64,000 nt of DNA from Toxonevra muliebris. Lineage: Eukaryota; Arthropoda; Insecta; Diptera; Pallopteridae. The notes under the pieces are model-generated. The model was not told the origin of the DNA, ran no database searches, and saw only the letters and a program-made list of their open reading frames with translations. A program made the position numbers and the translations under genes. Where the stretch lies: NCBI GenBank assembly GCA_963691655.1, contig OY829329.1, positions 11,918,708 through 11,982,707 on the forward strand. The letters run 5' to 3'. Every line of letters begins with the position of its first letter. Within the stretch, counting starts at the first letter, position 1. This document shows positions 45,373-58,378 of the stretch, piece by piece.

Positions 45373-45679
45373 ATAAGAGTAAATTAGAAGAAATCAGAGA
45401 GGCAAGACACATACATTGGGGTAGTCAGAGGCATTCAGTTGCTGAGAAATTCATGAACGAAATCTAAAGCAGTCAGAGGCTAATGACAGTAGCAAAATAT
45501 TTTCGGAAACAATCAGAATCAATAGGCAGCAGCAGCCAGCGGCAATGGCAATAGCCCCGGCTTTTCACCACCTGATTAATTTCGCAATACAAATATGCAG
45601 TCACAAGCAAATTCTAACCCTCTCTCTTCCCCCGAAACGCGCTGGTGGGTGCCCAAGCTGGAGAAATTCAATTTAATTA

Positions 45680-46040
45680 CAAAAAAAAATGGGCATGTTA
45701 ATTACCAACTACGATTACTTAATTACCAGTTAATTACCAATTACAATTACAGTTAATTACCAATTACAATTAGTTAATTTTAAGTGAATTACCAATTACA
45801 ATTATTCAATTACCAGTTAATTACCTATTACAATTACCAGTTAATAACCAATAACAGTTAATTACCAATTACAATTAGTTAATTACTAGTTAATTGCCAA
45901 TTACAATTATTCAATTACCAGTTGATTACCTATTGCAATTACCAGTTAATTACCAATTACAATTAGTTAATTACTAGTTAATTGCCAATTACAATTATTC
46001 AATTACCAGTTAATTACTAATTACAATTCCCAGGAATCGG
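45680..46040. repeat. Array M: GTTAATTACCAATTACAATT repeats
   Basis: A roughly 20-bp AT-rich unit repeats about fifteen times, with variants CAGTTAATTACC, TAGTTAATTGCC and ATTCAATTACC. A higher-order block of about 100 bp is visible (45846-45925 against 45935-46010). AATT-rich DNA continues more loosely to about 46740. Confidence 0.9.
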
Positions 46041-48290
46041 GTTGTCAAGAAAAAATTAATTCCATTCCTTGGAATTGTAATTGATAATTAAAATTCCAAT
46101 TTCTCAGTAATGGAATTAAAAACAAGTTACATTACATTACTGAATTGCAACTTATAATTTGAAAAATCAAAAGAAATAAAAAGTAAGTACTTCAAAACTG
46201 AGGAATTTCTCTTCACTAGTATAATCAAATACTCTTGTGGAATTAAATTCAAAAATGGTAATTGATTCCTTTTCAGTTGAATTCCAATAAGCAAACAGTA
46301 ATTACATTTGTAATTTTGTTATTGTATCAATACTTTTCGAGCTCTACACTTTATAGGGCTCTCCACACTATCAATATATTTTTTCTTTTGGAACTCAACG
46401 TAAAAGGAATTAATTAATTATGGGAAATTATTTCAAATTTTTTTGGATTTAATTCCGCAAAAGTAGATGATTACATAGCATAAAAGCAATTCCTTTATTT
46501 TCAAGTATTTTTTCAATTACTTTGAGGAATTATATATTTTAAATTACGAACTACAATTCAGTTATAGAATTGAACTTTTTTCAAATTGCTAATGCAATTG
46601 CTGAGAAATTGGAAATGTTAATTACAAATCCAATTCCCAGAAATAGAATTGGCAAAGAAAATTAATTAATTTCATTACAAAGAAATAAAAAATTTTGATT
46701 TCTAATACAATTTCAAAGAATTATAATTGGACGGTAATTCAATCAGTTAAGTAATCATTACTACACAGATAATCCGAATAATCAAGCCCAATTCTCTTTG
46801 CTGCTGAATCGAAATGCGTTCTAAATGAACATAGATAATCTCAGGCTGGCTATTCTAAAAATTTTTACAAATAGTCTTTGGACGGCTTTAAAGTTCGAAC
46901 AAAACTATTACGAATCTGTAGTACTTTACTCAATGACTTGAATGATTGGAGTAAAGAGTTGCTCAAATCATTTGAATTCATGCAGTCAGTCCTTTTTGTC
47001 CTGACAATGACTGTAGCTTCACAAAAATAGAATTTATAAATATGTATGGTGTTCATAAGCTATTTTTGTTTTACTATTTTGATACTGCTCTGTACAACAA
47101 ATACTACATATTACTATTTTTTTTTAGAAAAGCTATTACATATTTTTCAAATACTATGTTTGTATACAATATTTAGCAGGTATGTATGCATGTATGAATA
47201 TTTTTATGTATGAAAATATTCAAGTAGATTATTGACCGCTTGAAGGACATCATAGTCATAAGCCATAGACTTGTAGAGCAGTTGTAAGTAGTAGTAACTA
47301 TAGTATGTATGTAGTAGCAGTAACAAGTTACCATACATATAAAATATATATGTATGGGGACAAATAGACAGATAGCCAAACAGACAGATGTATAGAAAGA
47401 CGGTCAAACGTACAAGTTTTGTTATATACGATTAAATCTATAAATTGAAGAATAGACCAACAGACATATAGATACATATATAAATGGACATAGATATGTA
47501 TTTATTTACATACATATGTAAAAATTTATACATATATAATATGTATGCGTGGGGAGGGGGGGGGGGGGGGAACCGTACTGCAATTTTTCTATGCAGAAAT
47601 ATAAACGTACATATCTAGTCGTATAAATTAAGAGATGGATAGAAAAATGAAATGACGGACAGACAAACCTACAACAGCTGAATGGACAGAAGAGAGAGAG
47701 ACAAACGAACGATCATTGAAATAGACAAAAATGCTGAGATAAACATTATGAATAGCTGAATGGGCAGAATGAAGAGAATCAACAGCAGCAGTAAAAGCAG
47801 CAGAAGCAGCAAGCAATAGCAACAGCAGCAACAACAGCAACAACAGCAATAGCGTTAACGTCAATAGCAGCAACATGCATAGTATATATTTTTCTATGTA
47901 GGTGGGTGCAAAAGCTTGGAAAATCTTTTCCTTTTTTTTTTTGTTGCTTCACTTTTTATTTTATATTTGTTTCTTCCATTTCGTCTATTTTAGATTTATT
48001 CTATAATTTTGTTTTTCTTCCTTTTTTATTTTTTTATTTTGAATATAATATTGCTGATGATGATAAAGATGTTAATGATAATGACGACGATGATGATGTT
48101 AGGTCACTGTTCTGTTCGTTGTTCAAAATAGATAATTTTCATTAAAAATAGTAGCACTAGTAAGGTATATAAAAAAACAAAAAGGTATGCAGGAGTAGTA
48201 GTAGAAATTGAATATTGCACGTAGCGTAAATTCAAAAATTCGCTTTCCGTCTCTAACATTGCGTCCATCACTGTATGTGGCAGTGATGAA
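46041..48290. other. No gene; AT-rich, G15 run, CAGCAA tracts
   Basis: AATT-rich DNA extends to 46740. TATGTA/ACATAC tracts lie at 47170-47540, an interrupted G run at 47551-47570 (15 consecutive G at its end), and AGCAGCAACAACAGCAACAA-like repeats at 47780-47875. ATGATGATAAAG then GACGACGATGATGATG lies near 48058-48096. Frames here are translations of these tracts. Confidence 0.55.
47556..47570. repeat. Poly-G run (G15)
   Basis: Fifteen consecutive G follow GGGGA; exceptional in so AT-rich a region and prone to length error in sequencing. Confidence 0.85.
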
Positions 48291-48294
48291 ATTC

Positions 48295-48415
48295 TAGTCA
48301 GGCAAGTAGTCAGTCAGTCAGACATTCAGTCAAGCTACTAGTCAGGCAGGTAACCAGGCATACAATCAGGCAACCAGTCTGTCAGCCTTTTAGTCAGTTT
48401 TTCAGTCAGTGAGCT
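48295..48415. repeat. CAGT/CAGG degenerate tetranucleotide tract
   Basis: AGTCAGGCAAGTAGTCAGTC and similar phrases run for about 120 bp. Confidence 0.85.
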
Positions 48416-48780
48416 AAAGAAACGTGTTTTCCTGAGTGCACTCTCTAGCAAATAATGTTGAAAATGTTTATGAGGGTGCTTATTTGCTCAATTTGCTTAT
48501 TAAATCAAGTAGGATTTTTATTTTATTTTGCATTCGTTTTATTTTTGTTTTTTTGTTCTTCTTTTTAACTCTTTAGTAGTTGATAGAGAATTATGTTTAA
48601 AAGAATTTTTCCATTTTTAAATATTGAAAAATATTTTTAGCAGATATGTAATTTGCATGAAATTTCACAAAGTTGATTGCTTCTATGTGGAGAGTATACG
48701 CTTATACTTTGCTCTACATATAAACCATCCCATTTATGACTTTCAGTCTTGTATAAATATAAAGCGGACTTCGGGTAAAT
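48416..48780. other. No gene seen
   Basis: AT-rich spacer with T-rich patches; nothing identified. Confidence 0.4.
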
Positions 48781-50720
48781 CAAAAGTCAAATTTAATTGA
48801 AAAAGTTTTAAGCGGAATTTAGAATTAAAAATTAAATCAGAATGCGTCAAATTGAGAGTAGTCAAATTAATTTTAAAAATCAACAATAAAAAATACAGAA
48901 AATGTACATTTTACGTCAAAAAGAGTCAAATTGATTTCAGAATGCATTAATTTCAATTTTGAAGCGCTCAAACTGAATTTAGAGTAGTCAAATTGAATTA
49001 GAAAGAGTCAAAATAAATAAAAAAAAATGTTAGTTTGACGTCAAAATAGGCAAATTAATGTCAAAATAGTCAAATTAATGTCGAAACGCGTCAAATTGTA
49101 TTTGAAAACGCTCAAACTAAATAGGCGAATTGAACTTAGAGCAGTAAAACTGATTTCACAGTTGTCAAATAGAGTTCAGAGTGGTAAAATTGAATTTAAA
49201 AGAGTCAAAATGAATAAAGAAAATGTAGATTTGATGTCAAAATAAAAGCAAAATGCGTTAGTACTATTTTGATATATCAAATTTAATTCAGAGTAGTAAA
49301 CCTGATTTTACAGTGTTCAAAATGAATTAAAAGGAGTCAAAATTTATTTTCAAAAATGTAGATTTGATGACAAAATCGTTCAAAATGAATTAGAATGCAA
49401 TCGAAATACCTATTACCAATTTAAAATGCTCAAACTGAATTCAGAGTAGTTAAATTGGTTTCACAGTGGTCAAACTACATTTAGAGAAGTCAACATGAAT
49501 AAATAAAACGTAGATTTCATGTCAAAATAGTCAAAAAATTCAGAATGTGTCAATTTCTATTTGAAAACGCTCAAACTGAACTCATAGTAGTCAAACTAAT
49601 TTCATAGTGGTCAAATTTAATTCAAAGTAGTCAAATTTAATTTAATAGTCAAAAAAAAAAAATTATAGAAAATGTAGATTTGATGTCAAAAAAAGGCAAA
49701 TTGAATTCAGAATACATTAAGTTCAATTCTGAAACGCTTAAATTGTATTCAGAGCAGTCCAATTAAATTTACAGTGATAAAATTTAATTCAGAGTAGTCA
49801 AATCGAGTTTAAAAAATATAGAAAATTTAAATGTGATGTCAAAAAATGTCAAACTGATTTCAAATTTCATTGATTTCAATTTTGAAATGCTTAAACTGAA
49901 TTCAAAGTAGTCAAATTAACTCAACAGTGATAAAATTAAATTCAAAGTAGGTAAATTAAATTAAAAACGGTCAAAATGAATAAATAAAATGTCAGTTTGA
50001 CGTCAACATAGACAAATTGATATCAAAATAGTCAAATTAATGACAAAATAGTCAAATTAATGTCGAAATGTGTCAAGTTATATTTAGAAACGATCAAACT
50101 GAATTCAGAGTAGTCAAATTAAATGTACAGTGTTTAAATTGAACTCACAATAGCTAAACGAAATTGAAAGGCGTCAAAATTAATAAGAAAATTAAGAGTT
50201 TGCAGCCAGAAACTGCAAATTAAGTTCAAGATGCGTCAATTTCAATTTCGGTACTGTCAAACTAAATTCAGAGTAGTAAAACGGATTTTACAGTGGTTAA
50301 ATTGAGTTCCAAGTTGTCGAATAGAACATAGAGGTGTTAAATTGAATAAAGAAAATATAAGTTTAATGTCAAAATAGTCAAATAAAAGTCAGAATGAGTC
50401 AATTTTTGTTAAGAACAAAATTTATACAAAGTAGTAAAATTTATTTTATAATGGTAAAATTGCATTTAAAGTGGTCAAATTGCATTTATAAGAGTCAAAA
50501 TCACTAATAAAAAATGTAGTTTTGATGTCAAAAAATGTAGATTTGATGTCAAAAATGTAGATTTGATGTCGAAAAATTCAAATTGAATTCAAGGTGCGTC
50601 AAAAAGTATTTATAAGCGCTCAAATTGACTTCAAAATAGAAAAATTAAACTCAAAATAGTTGAAATGAGTTTAAAAGCCAGAAATTTTTAACCGGAATAG
50701 CCAAATGAAATTCAGATAAT
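48780..50720. repeat. Array N, two-level repeat (GTCAAATTGAATTCAGAGTA)
   Basis: A short phrase of about 22 bp, GTCAAATTGAATTCAGAGTA, repeats many times within a longer unit of about 150 bp that is marked by TGTAGATTTGATGTCAAAA. The marker lies near 48905, 49028, 49225, 49360, 49510, 49675, 49830, 49990, 50350 and 50520. This gives about twelve higher-order units over 1.9 kb. Divergence is high; non-coding. Confidence 0.88.
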
Positions 50721-51099
50721 AAAAAAAACAACAATTCAAGGGATACTCTAAATTGAGTCTCAAAAACCTTTTTGTTTCCTCCAAAAGGTGCCACAAGCAG
50801 GTTCTGTAGTCACTCCAGACCAAGGAACGCAAGGATTGAATATAGTCAAATCGGTTTGTAAGACGTTCATAAATTTAATTTTGTAACTTTCACCCCCAAA
50901 TTCCAAGAAGTGTTTTTCCACTCTCTTGAAATTTGACGTTGCTGTAAAGTCGTAAACTTTAGATCTCTATTTTTTACAACGAATCTCTTTATTCTCTTTC
51001 ATTAAGAAATCATGGTTTCATACCCCTCTATGTAAATCGATATTTTTTCCAGTTTAATGAATACTAAATAGTTTTCGGATAGAGCTGCTTTCAACAATC
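50721..51099. other. No gene seen
   Basis: Mixed-composition spacer. No motif recognised. Confidence 0.35.
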
Positions 51100-51900
51100 C
51101 TCTTAACTTTTGCTAGACTCAAACTTTCTCAGAGCAAAATAGCCAGAAATAATATCCACAAGCTTTTACTGTTTAGTACTATATAAGAAAGGCTTGAAAG
51201 AAGAAACTCATATCACCAAAATTGAGTCATAGATTTGGTATTGTTCTAAAAACACAGGACTCTTTTTCTTCTCGACTTGAGAAAGTTTGAAAGTCAGGCT
51301 CAACCCATAAGAAAAAATCTGCGGGCATCAAAGGGCAATTCTCCGTTTTAAAATGAAATCCCGGGTCGAGGAATGGAAAAGAGCGAAAACTTACCCATAA
51401 TAAAAGTGGCGTTTTTATGAGGTAAGAAATCTTTCTCCGTGTTGACTTGAGAAGCAATCACTACTAGGCAAGAAATATTTCTTATTATTAACTTGAGAAG
51501 CAATATTTCGGATTTATTTTAAAGTCTGCTGAAAGACCCTTCTTTTGCTCTACCCATACAAATAGTCTGCTAGCATCCATGGACCTTTCCCCGTCTTAAA
51601 TAAATACCCTAATTGTCTGACTCAGTTTAAGCCACAAAAATAAGTTCGGAAAATTAACTACGCTTTGGCGATAGGTAGCGTGTAAACCTACCCTTCATGA
51701 ACATAACTTTTCTCCGAAGCTACAAACTTGAAATCACTACTAAGCAATCTCTTAATCTCTTTCTTTCCTTGAAATTTCTAGAACTCTAAATTCAGCGTTT
51801 TTGAAAGTCCACTTTAATATCGAATTTTAATTTAGTAAAGGTTAAAATACCAATAACTTTAGTTTCGAAGAGACTTCACTATCTTCCGTCTTTCACCATC
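51100..51900. repeat. Diverged direct repeat, ~250-bp unit
   Basis: ACCCATAAGAAAAAATCTGC (about 51303), with its GGGCATCAAAGGG and CTCCGTTTTAAA sequel, is matched by ACCCATACAAATAGTCTGCT (about 51553) and a similar sequel. GACTTGAGAAGCAATCAC-type phrases recur near 51443 and 51490. Further, weaker copies extend to about 51900. Confidence 0.65.
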
Positions 51901-53455
51901 GAAGAGCTTAAAATTTTTGCTGAAGAAGGTATAAATTTATCTTATACATACCTTGCATTTTTACTGCCATTTGCATTTGACTGGATGCCGCAGGTATATG
52001 TTTGTAAGTACCAAATGGCAACTTTAAAATTATATACGATTATGGAAACAGAAAACGTAAAATATACTGAATCCTTTTGTGGAGTAGATACGTACCCAAA
52101 ATGGCGGTTTTCATATGAGGTAATAAAAATAAAACATTAATACAAAACTCGTAATTAAAAATGCTTATATGTATGTTTTAGAAAACGAACCAAAAAATAA
52201 AAAAAAAAAAAAAACGGAAGAAAATTTTATGATTTTCGCCCAAACGCAAAAGGTCATAAAAATGTTTGAAAGCACTTAAGAAGTAAAACGCTATATATGC
52301 TGGTGGACGACGATACGACGATGAACTAGCAATCAACAGCAGCAACAACAACAGCAGCAGCAGCAGGACGACAACTTAAATGAAATGCTAAGATTACCAA
52401 TAAAAACCTCAAAATAAGTTTAGCAACAACTATAATACTACTATCGTATAGTTAGAGACGACAAAAGACGATGAGGGCAATGAGGACGACAACGGCGACT
52501 GGCAATAAACTTGTTAAAATCAGAAGGCGAGTCTCAATGACTGACTGACTGAATATTATTGTTCGTGTGAGTGTAGGTATACATGTATGTATGTGTAAAC
52601 TTATACATGCAGAAGATACATACTTTTATAGCAACACAAAAAGAAGACACTCAAGTATGTGTCTTTCCAAAAAGGTGTAGTAAAAAGAAGAAGAAATATA
52701 TAGTTGAAGTGGTGAACTGGATAGGAGTGAAGTTGCAAAAAAGAAACAAAAACAAAAACAAAAAAGTACTAAAACTCAGAAGAAAAACTAAAAAGATAAA
52801 AGAACCAAGAACAGGTTAAATAACAATAAAAGTGTCGTAGGTAAAGGCATACAAAATACAAAATGTAAGGCTGGCGCAAAGGCAAAGCGAGCGTAAAAAA
52901 AGCTCTGAATAATAGGCAATCGCATTGGAGCTGGATGAATGGACAAACAGACAGACGAACAGACAGACGGACGAGTGAACAAACGGAGGCACACACATAA
53001 AAAGGGCAAGAGCATAAAGAGCAAACAAACAGATAGATAGAAAAACAGATAGACAGACAGACAAAAAGACAGGTATACCATGAAGAGCGTTAAAGGTATG
53101 AAACGCATGTATGTATTAGCTAGTAGCTGGCGAGAATAACAACGTTAAGGTTGAAAACATGCAATCGTCTCGAATTCGCAAAGAAAGCAAAGAAAGAACA
53201 TTGATAAAAGCACACACAAAAAAAAAAAAGCAAAAAAAAAAAACAGCTGAGCAAAAGGAAAAAAACATCATAAAAAAAACATTGCAAATATGAACAGCAG
53301 AAACGTAAGACAGCATAAAGAAACACTTGAAGGTGAAGTTCTCTAATTGCTCTTCCACTTGGAGGTGAACGTATGCAGCTGAAGCTATTCTTGCACTTCT
53401 CCGTACCAAATTGACACACTGTATTCTTCTTTTTCCCTACTATTTGATGTCTTAA
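51901..53455. other. No gene; simple repeats
   Basis: Includes an A run at 52199-52214, CAGCAACAACAACAGCAGC near 52340, a degenerate ACAG tract at 52940-53070 and A runs near 53220. Open frames on both strands are derived from these tracts. Confidence 0.5.
52940..53070. repeat. Degenerate (ACAG)n / (GACA)n tract
   Basis: ACAAACAGACAGACGAACAG and AGATAGACAGACAGACAAAA flank a less regular middle. On the minus strand it translates to repetitive CLSVCLF-type sequence, which explains the long overlapping minus frames there. Confidence 0.85.
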
Positions 53456-53459
53456 AGCG

Positions 53460-55400
53460 ATCTGAACTTGGTATATGAATTAATGCGTTAAAGACTTGGA
53501 ATATCAAATTTAATACTTAAAAATTGATAAAGTCAGGCTTGAACCAGAACTATAGCTTAACTTGGTCTAAACCTAAGAACAAAGATCAGTAAAAATAATT
53601 ACACGATTCGTAGGGATAAGAATTATACAGAAACAAAAATCAGGAAAACAAAGTAAGGCTTAAGCCATAATGACCTGGAATAGGGTAGGTTAAAAGGTCA
53701 CAAAAACAAGTAGAAAATACATTGTGAGTAAACTTATTTAGAATTGTAGATCCGGAATAGAAATTGAGGTTTAGGTTGTCTTTACAGCTTAGCCTGAGCC
53801 AGATTATCTTAAAGGAGATCCAAAGAAAACAAGTAGAAATTCATTTGGGTTATAGTTATTCAGAAACGTGGATTAGGAAGACAATGTGAATCTTAAGCCA
53901 TCATTATAACTTAACCTAAAAGAGCCTGACTTAAAAGTAGTTCTAAAAAAAAAGTAGAAAACATATTTTGACTATAGTTATTCTGAATTGTGGGTCAGGA
54001 AGACAAAGTAAGGTTTAGGCTATTTTTATAATTTAACCTAAGGCAGAGTAATTTAAAGGTAGGTTGTAAACTAATACGAAATGAGGATCAGGTAGATAAA
54101 ATGAGGTTTAACTTGTCATTTCAACTTTTACTGAGCCAGGCTGGCTTACATAGAGGTCAGAAAAATAATTTGAATTAAAATTATTCAAAAACAAGAATTA
54201 GGAAAATAAAATGAGATTTAAGAGATATTTTTACCATCACCTTAGCCAGTCTATCTTAAAGGAAGGTTAGAAAAATAAGTAGAAAAACGCTTGGATTATA
54301 ATTATTGAGAATTGTTTATTACGAAAACAAATTGTGAATTAGGAAAGCAAAATGAGGCTTAGGCCATTGTTAGAATTAAACATGGACCAGCCAAACTTAA
54401 TATTAGATTGGGAGGTAGGGGAGGGGGGGAAGGTGGACGTGGAAAACTCATTTGAATAAGAACTAGTCGAAAACGAGGATTACGAGGATCACATAAACAG
54501 ACCGAGGCCTAAGCCATCATATAACTTAGTTCGACCGAGTCTAACCTTTTAAGTTCAGAAAAACAAATTTAGAACTAATTTTTTATTGTAATTAATCAGA
54601 AACGTGGATCAGGAAATTAAAGTGAAGCTTAATCCGAGATTGTAGTTTAACTTGACCTGAACCTAACATAAAATTCATGAAAACCGAGCAGAAAAGACCC
54701 AAGGCTTATTCAGAATTATTGGATCTGAAAATCAAAGAGATGCTTAATTCACCACTATAACCTAACGTGACCTAAACGCACTTAGCGCGAAAAAAGTCAA
54801 GTAGTGGATTTAGAAATTTTTAAATAGGATTTAAAAGTCAAAACTAGGCATAGGCCATTACAATGACTTAACCTGACCTGAGTCTAGCTAAAATGGTGGG
54901 AAATAAAATAGAAAATGCGTTTGGATTATAATTTATCCAATCAATAATTTAGAAAATCAAAGTGAGGCTTAAGTAATCACTATAACTTAATCTGAGCTAA
55001 GTCTCACTTAAAACTAGATCGGAAAACTTAAACAGGCATAACGGTTAAAAAACCGTTTGTATTATAATTGTTTAAGACTAAGGATTAGGAAGCCAAAGTT
55101 AGACTAAAGCCATCACCATGACGTAACCTGATCTGAACCTAACTTAGAGTTAAGATAAACAACTTAGTAGAAAATACGTTGAGATTATAATAATCCTCAA
55201 TTATGCATTTCAAAATTAAAGAGAGAGTTTTGAAACCTTCCCTATAAATTAACCAGACATGAAATGAACTTAAAACTTAACTTAAAGTGAGGCTTAACCT
55301 ATTACTATAACCAAAACTGTTTAGAACATAACTTAAGGAAAATAGAAAAACTAATTAGAAAACAGTTTCGGATTATAATTACTCACAACCAATTTTAATT
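53460..55400. repeat. Array O, ~120-bp unit, about fifteen copies
   Basis: The unit order is ATTATAATTATTCAGAA, then TGGATCAGGAAGACAAAGT, then GAGGCTTAAGCCATCACTAT, then AACTTAACCTGACCTGAACC, then TAACTTAAAGGTAGATCAG, then AAAAACAAGTAGAAAA. Copies follow one another from 53460 to about 55400 with substitutions and small indels. A GGGGAGGGGGGGAAGGTGG patch at 54415-54434 is private to one copy. Confidence 0.88.
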
Positions 55401-58320
55401 GCTAAGTGTTATCAAATTGGCGAAAAATTTACTGAAAAATAAAACACGATACCTGGTGAAACGAAACTTTAAAAAATTCCCCTAAAATTATAATGACCAC
55501 CATTAAAAGTAGATAAAAAGAAATGTGAAAAAGAATTGAAATAATATTAATGCGTTTACTTATTTACCTGACAACATAAAAATTATGTAAATTCAAAGAA
55601 TTTTATTTTTGAAAGAGACTAGAAAAATATTTTTGCACAGTTGGGGGTTGTGAAGATGTATAATTTAACTTAAGACAGAGATTTGGTTTTGCTTAAACTC
55701 AGAGTTTTTTTTATCTTATTTTTTTTTTTTTAATGTTAGCGTATAATTGTTTCTTGAGAAATGTGACTAAGGTAATTTTTGCAAACTTAATTCAGTAAAA
55801 TCAATTTATGTACATATTTTTATTTTCATTTTTATTTTCTATCTTCGTTTAAATATTTTTAGCTGCTTTTATTTAATTATAACTTCTAGAGACAACTACT
55901 GAAAGCTGTTATTTTTTTTTTTTTTTAAGATTTTTATTGCTTAGCATTCAGGGCTTCCAAAACTTTTTATATTACTGCAAATTGTCATTGATGATTTTAT
56001 AAATATTTTCCCTTAATTTAAAATGGCCCTAAAAGGTAATGGATCAAGCAATTTTATTCAAAAACTTTTTATAATTTTCTAAACATCTATAAAAAAAAAC
56101 TGGTTGTCTTTTTTATGGAAACGATTATGATTGCTGAGTGTCTAGAATTTTCAAAACTTTTCGAAGTTCTAAAAATAACTACCGGTTATTATTTCTTCCC
56201 ATGAGAGACGGAGACGGAATAAAAATTTATAGTAGAGTGAAGTTATTGAAATTAAAATCAAATGCTATGTCGGTGTCGTTTGAGGTTTCGTAGTATGTGT
56301 GAGTTTGTAAGTGTGCATTTTATTACATATTTTACATTAAGCCCAAAAGTATGCAGCACATAATTTCTTTATAAAAAATGGTTGTGGTTAACACTTATAT
56401 ATCAATGGAGTAATGAAACATAGTACCAAAAATTGTTTTTATTTTTTGTTTTATTTTACGGCATAGTTTATTCTTTCCTAATTGAAATTGTAAAATGATA
56501 TCAACATTAGGCGATGTACACTTGCAAAAAGCGAAGAAAGTGGATTGAAAAGATGCGCAAAGTATGTTATCGCATCATGTGACGAGTGCAGAAGGGACTT
56601 TTTTTAATTTAAGCTTCAGAACTTTCGAAACATATGTTTTCATTTTTGAAATTCGCTTTTTGTGAATTCCCAAAATTTCGCTAAAGTTCAAAAATATATC
56701 AGAAATATCTTCCCTTAGCCTGATTGGATTTACTCGCCTCCACTTATCTTCTGTGCTCTCACAAACTTTTATCGTGGTAGGTATTTCTAGGATAGAGAAT
56801 TTTCCATTAAAAGTGTGAGAATCAATACATTGCTTAATAATGCCAGCTTGGGGCTAATCCGAGAAGACCAGTTCAAAAGATCCCAGTGTAGATTTCCAGA
56901 TCAAAGAAAATGCGAAATAAATAAAATCGAAACTAGCACGTTGGCTGACTGAGGAATAAGTAATTATTTTGAAAAAGTAAACATTTTTTTGTAAGAATTG
57001 AACTTTCCACATCAAAAATTAATTTAAATATTATTAGCAACTATTAATACTCATAATGCCAAATATGATTGACGTTAATTGGTCACTAATAATATGAAAA
57101 TATTTGCTAAATAAAAAAAAAATGTATTAAATTAATAATAAGAAGAAATGATATAATAATTCTATGATAATCATAAAATTGTTATAAATCTATTTTTAAA
57201 ACATTTACATTTTTTACATTTATTATCTATTTATACATATGTACATAAGTTTATATGTATGAATTTGCATTACAAAAATTTTATTTTATTTTATTTTTGT
57301 GCTTTTGAGTTATAACTACAAGAACAAAAAAAAATTTAATATTTAATGCGCTTCTTTCTTTCTATTTATGTGTATTTATGTATGCTTCAACTTTATAGTT
57401 CTTATTACTTACTGCTAGCTTCGTCTTTTTCCTACTTTTTTCTACTTGTTCTTATTTTTCTACTTATTCTTCTTATGCTATTTTTTTTTAAATTTTTTTT
57501 TGCATATAATATTCTTTTGCTTCAACTTTATTTTTAATAAATTACAATCATAAATTACTCAAAAATCTGTCAAAAACTTATGCCAAAATGATGACATGCA
57601 AAAACATAAAACATTTACATATTTACAAAATTTTTTTATTTGTCAGTTACTTGCCGGTTTAGCTCTGTTCTAACATGTAAATGAAGCTTGATAAAAAATT
57701 ATGAAATGAAAATTTTTTTAAGCTGTCAACGACATCTACTGACCAAAAGTACGACAACTAGTTTTAATAAGATGTAAAAGAAATAAATATAGATAATAAT
57801 AGCTACTTTTCTTACGAACTATGCACTTACATTCATAAGAGTACATACCCAGTAAATGAAAAATACTAGTTATTGCTAAAAGCTGGCATGGAACCGGTAG
57901 TAATCCTATTACATATGCATTCAAGATGTCGTCTGCAATCAATTATGATTGATTTAGTAATCAGTGGATATAATTAGATCTGTTGGAGCCCCGTTTTTGT
58001 AGCTCTAGGGGTAGAACAGATAAGATTTCCCAGACAGTAGTTAATCCTGAGGTTGGGGCAAAGTAGGGGTAATTAATGGATTGTTTTTATTTCAAATTCA
58101 GATAATGAGCTGCTATAGTCTTGCAACATACCAAAAGTTGAGTCCAGTAACACGAACTGCTGCCCCTTTCCGCACCCTTTCATTCATCTCTAATAGAGTG
58201 ACTTTCCATACCTGAAAGATATTCAGAACTACTAACCATATTAACCTTCATGGCCTCCTGGTTTTACAAGTAAATACCATTCATATGAAATGACAATTTC
58301 GGTTTCTAATTTTTTGAGTT
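55401..58320. other. No gene seen
   Basis: AT-rich DNA with T runs at 55720-55732 and 55911-55927 and an ATTTTATTTTATTTTT tract near 57284. The 57346-57537 frame is F/L/Y artefact. I see nothing resembling an exon. Confidence 0.5.
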
Positions 58321-58328
58321 TGAAAAAG

Positions 58329-58378
58329 TTTCGCGAAATTTTTCATCGCGAATTTCGCGTTAGAATATTCGCGAAACA
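58329..58378. promoter_or_regulatory. Cluster of TCGCGA-type palindromes
   Basis: Within 50 bp are TTTCGCGAAA (58329), ATCGCGAATT (58347), TTTCGCGTTA (58353) and TTCGCGAAAC (58367). TTTCGCG is close to the E2F-type core, which is the only reason to suspect regulation. Equally it may be a short local repeat. Confidence 0.25.

Larger units (their letters stand above)
44100..45560. repeat. Array L (GGCAGTCAGAAGCAATTAGA phrase), split by a LINE
   Basis: Short phrases such as GAGGCAATTAAAGGCA, GCAGTCAGAAGCAAC and AGTCAGAGGCTAA, about 20-30 bp long, recur throughout 44110-44960 and again at 45385-45560 with little register. The LINE relic at 44985-45372 sits between and presumably inserted into the array. 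Confidence 0.75.

Noticed and set aside
45640..45665. GGTGGGTGCCCAAGC as a second primer-binding site
   Set aside because: The match to the tRNA-Lys complement is short and out of register, and no LTR-like end precedes it.
47628..47876. Minus frame with a long leucine run as a signal peptide
   Set aside because: Translation of the CAGCAA microsatellite on the opposite strand.
52788..53108. 106-codon minus frame rich in CLSVCLF as a membrane protein
   Set aside because: Produced by the degenerate ACAG tract; three overlapping frames show the same artefact.
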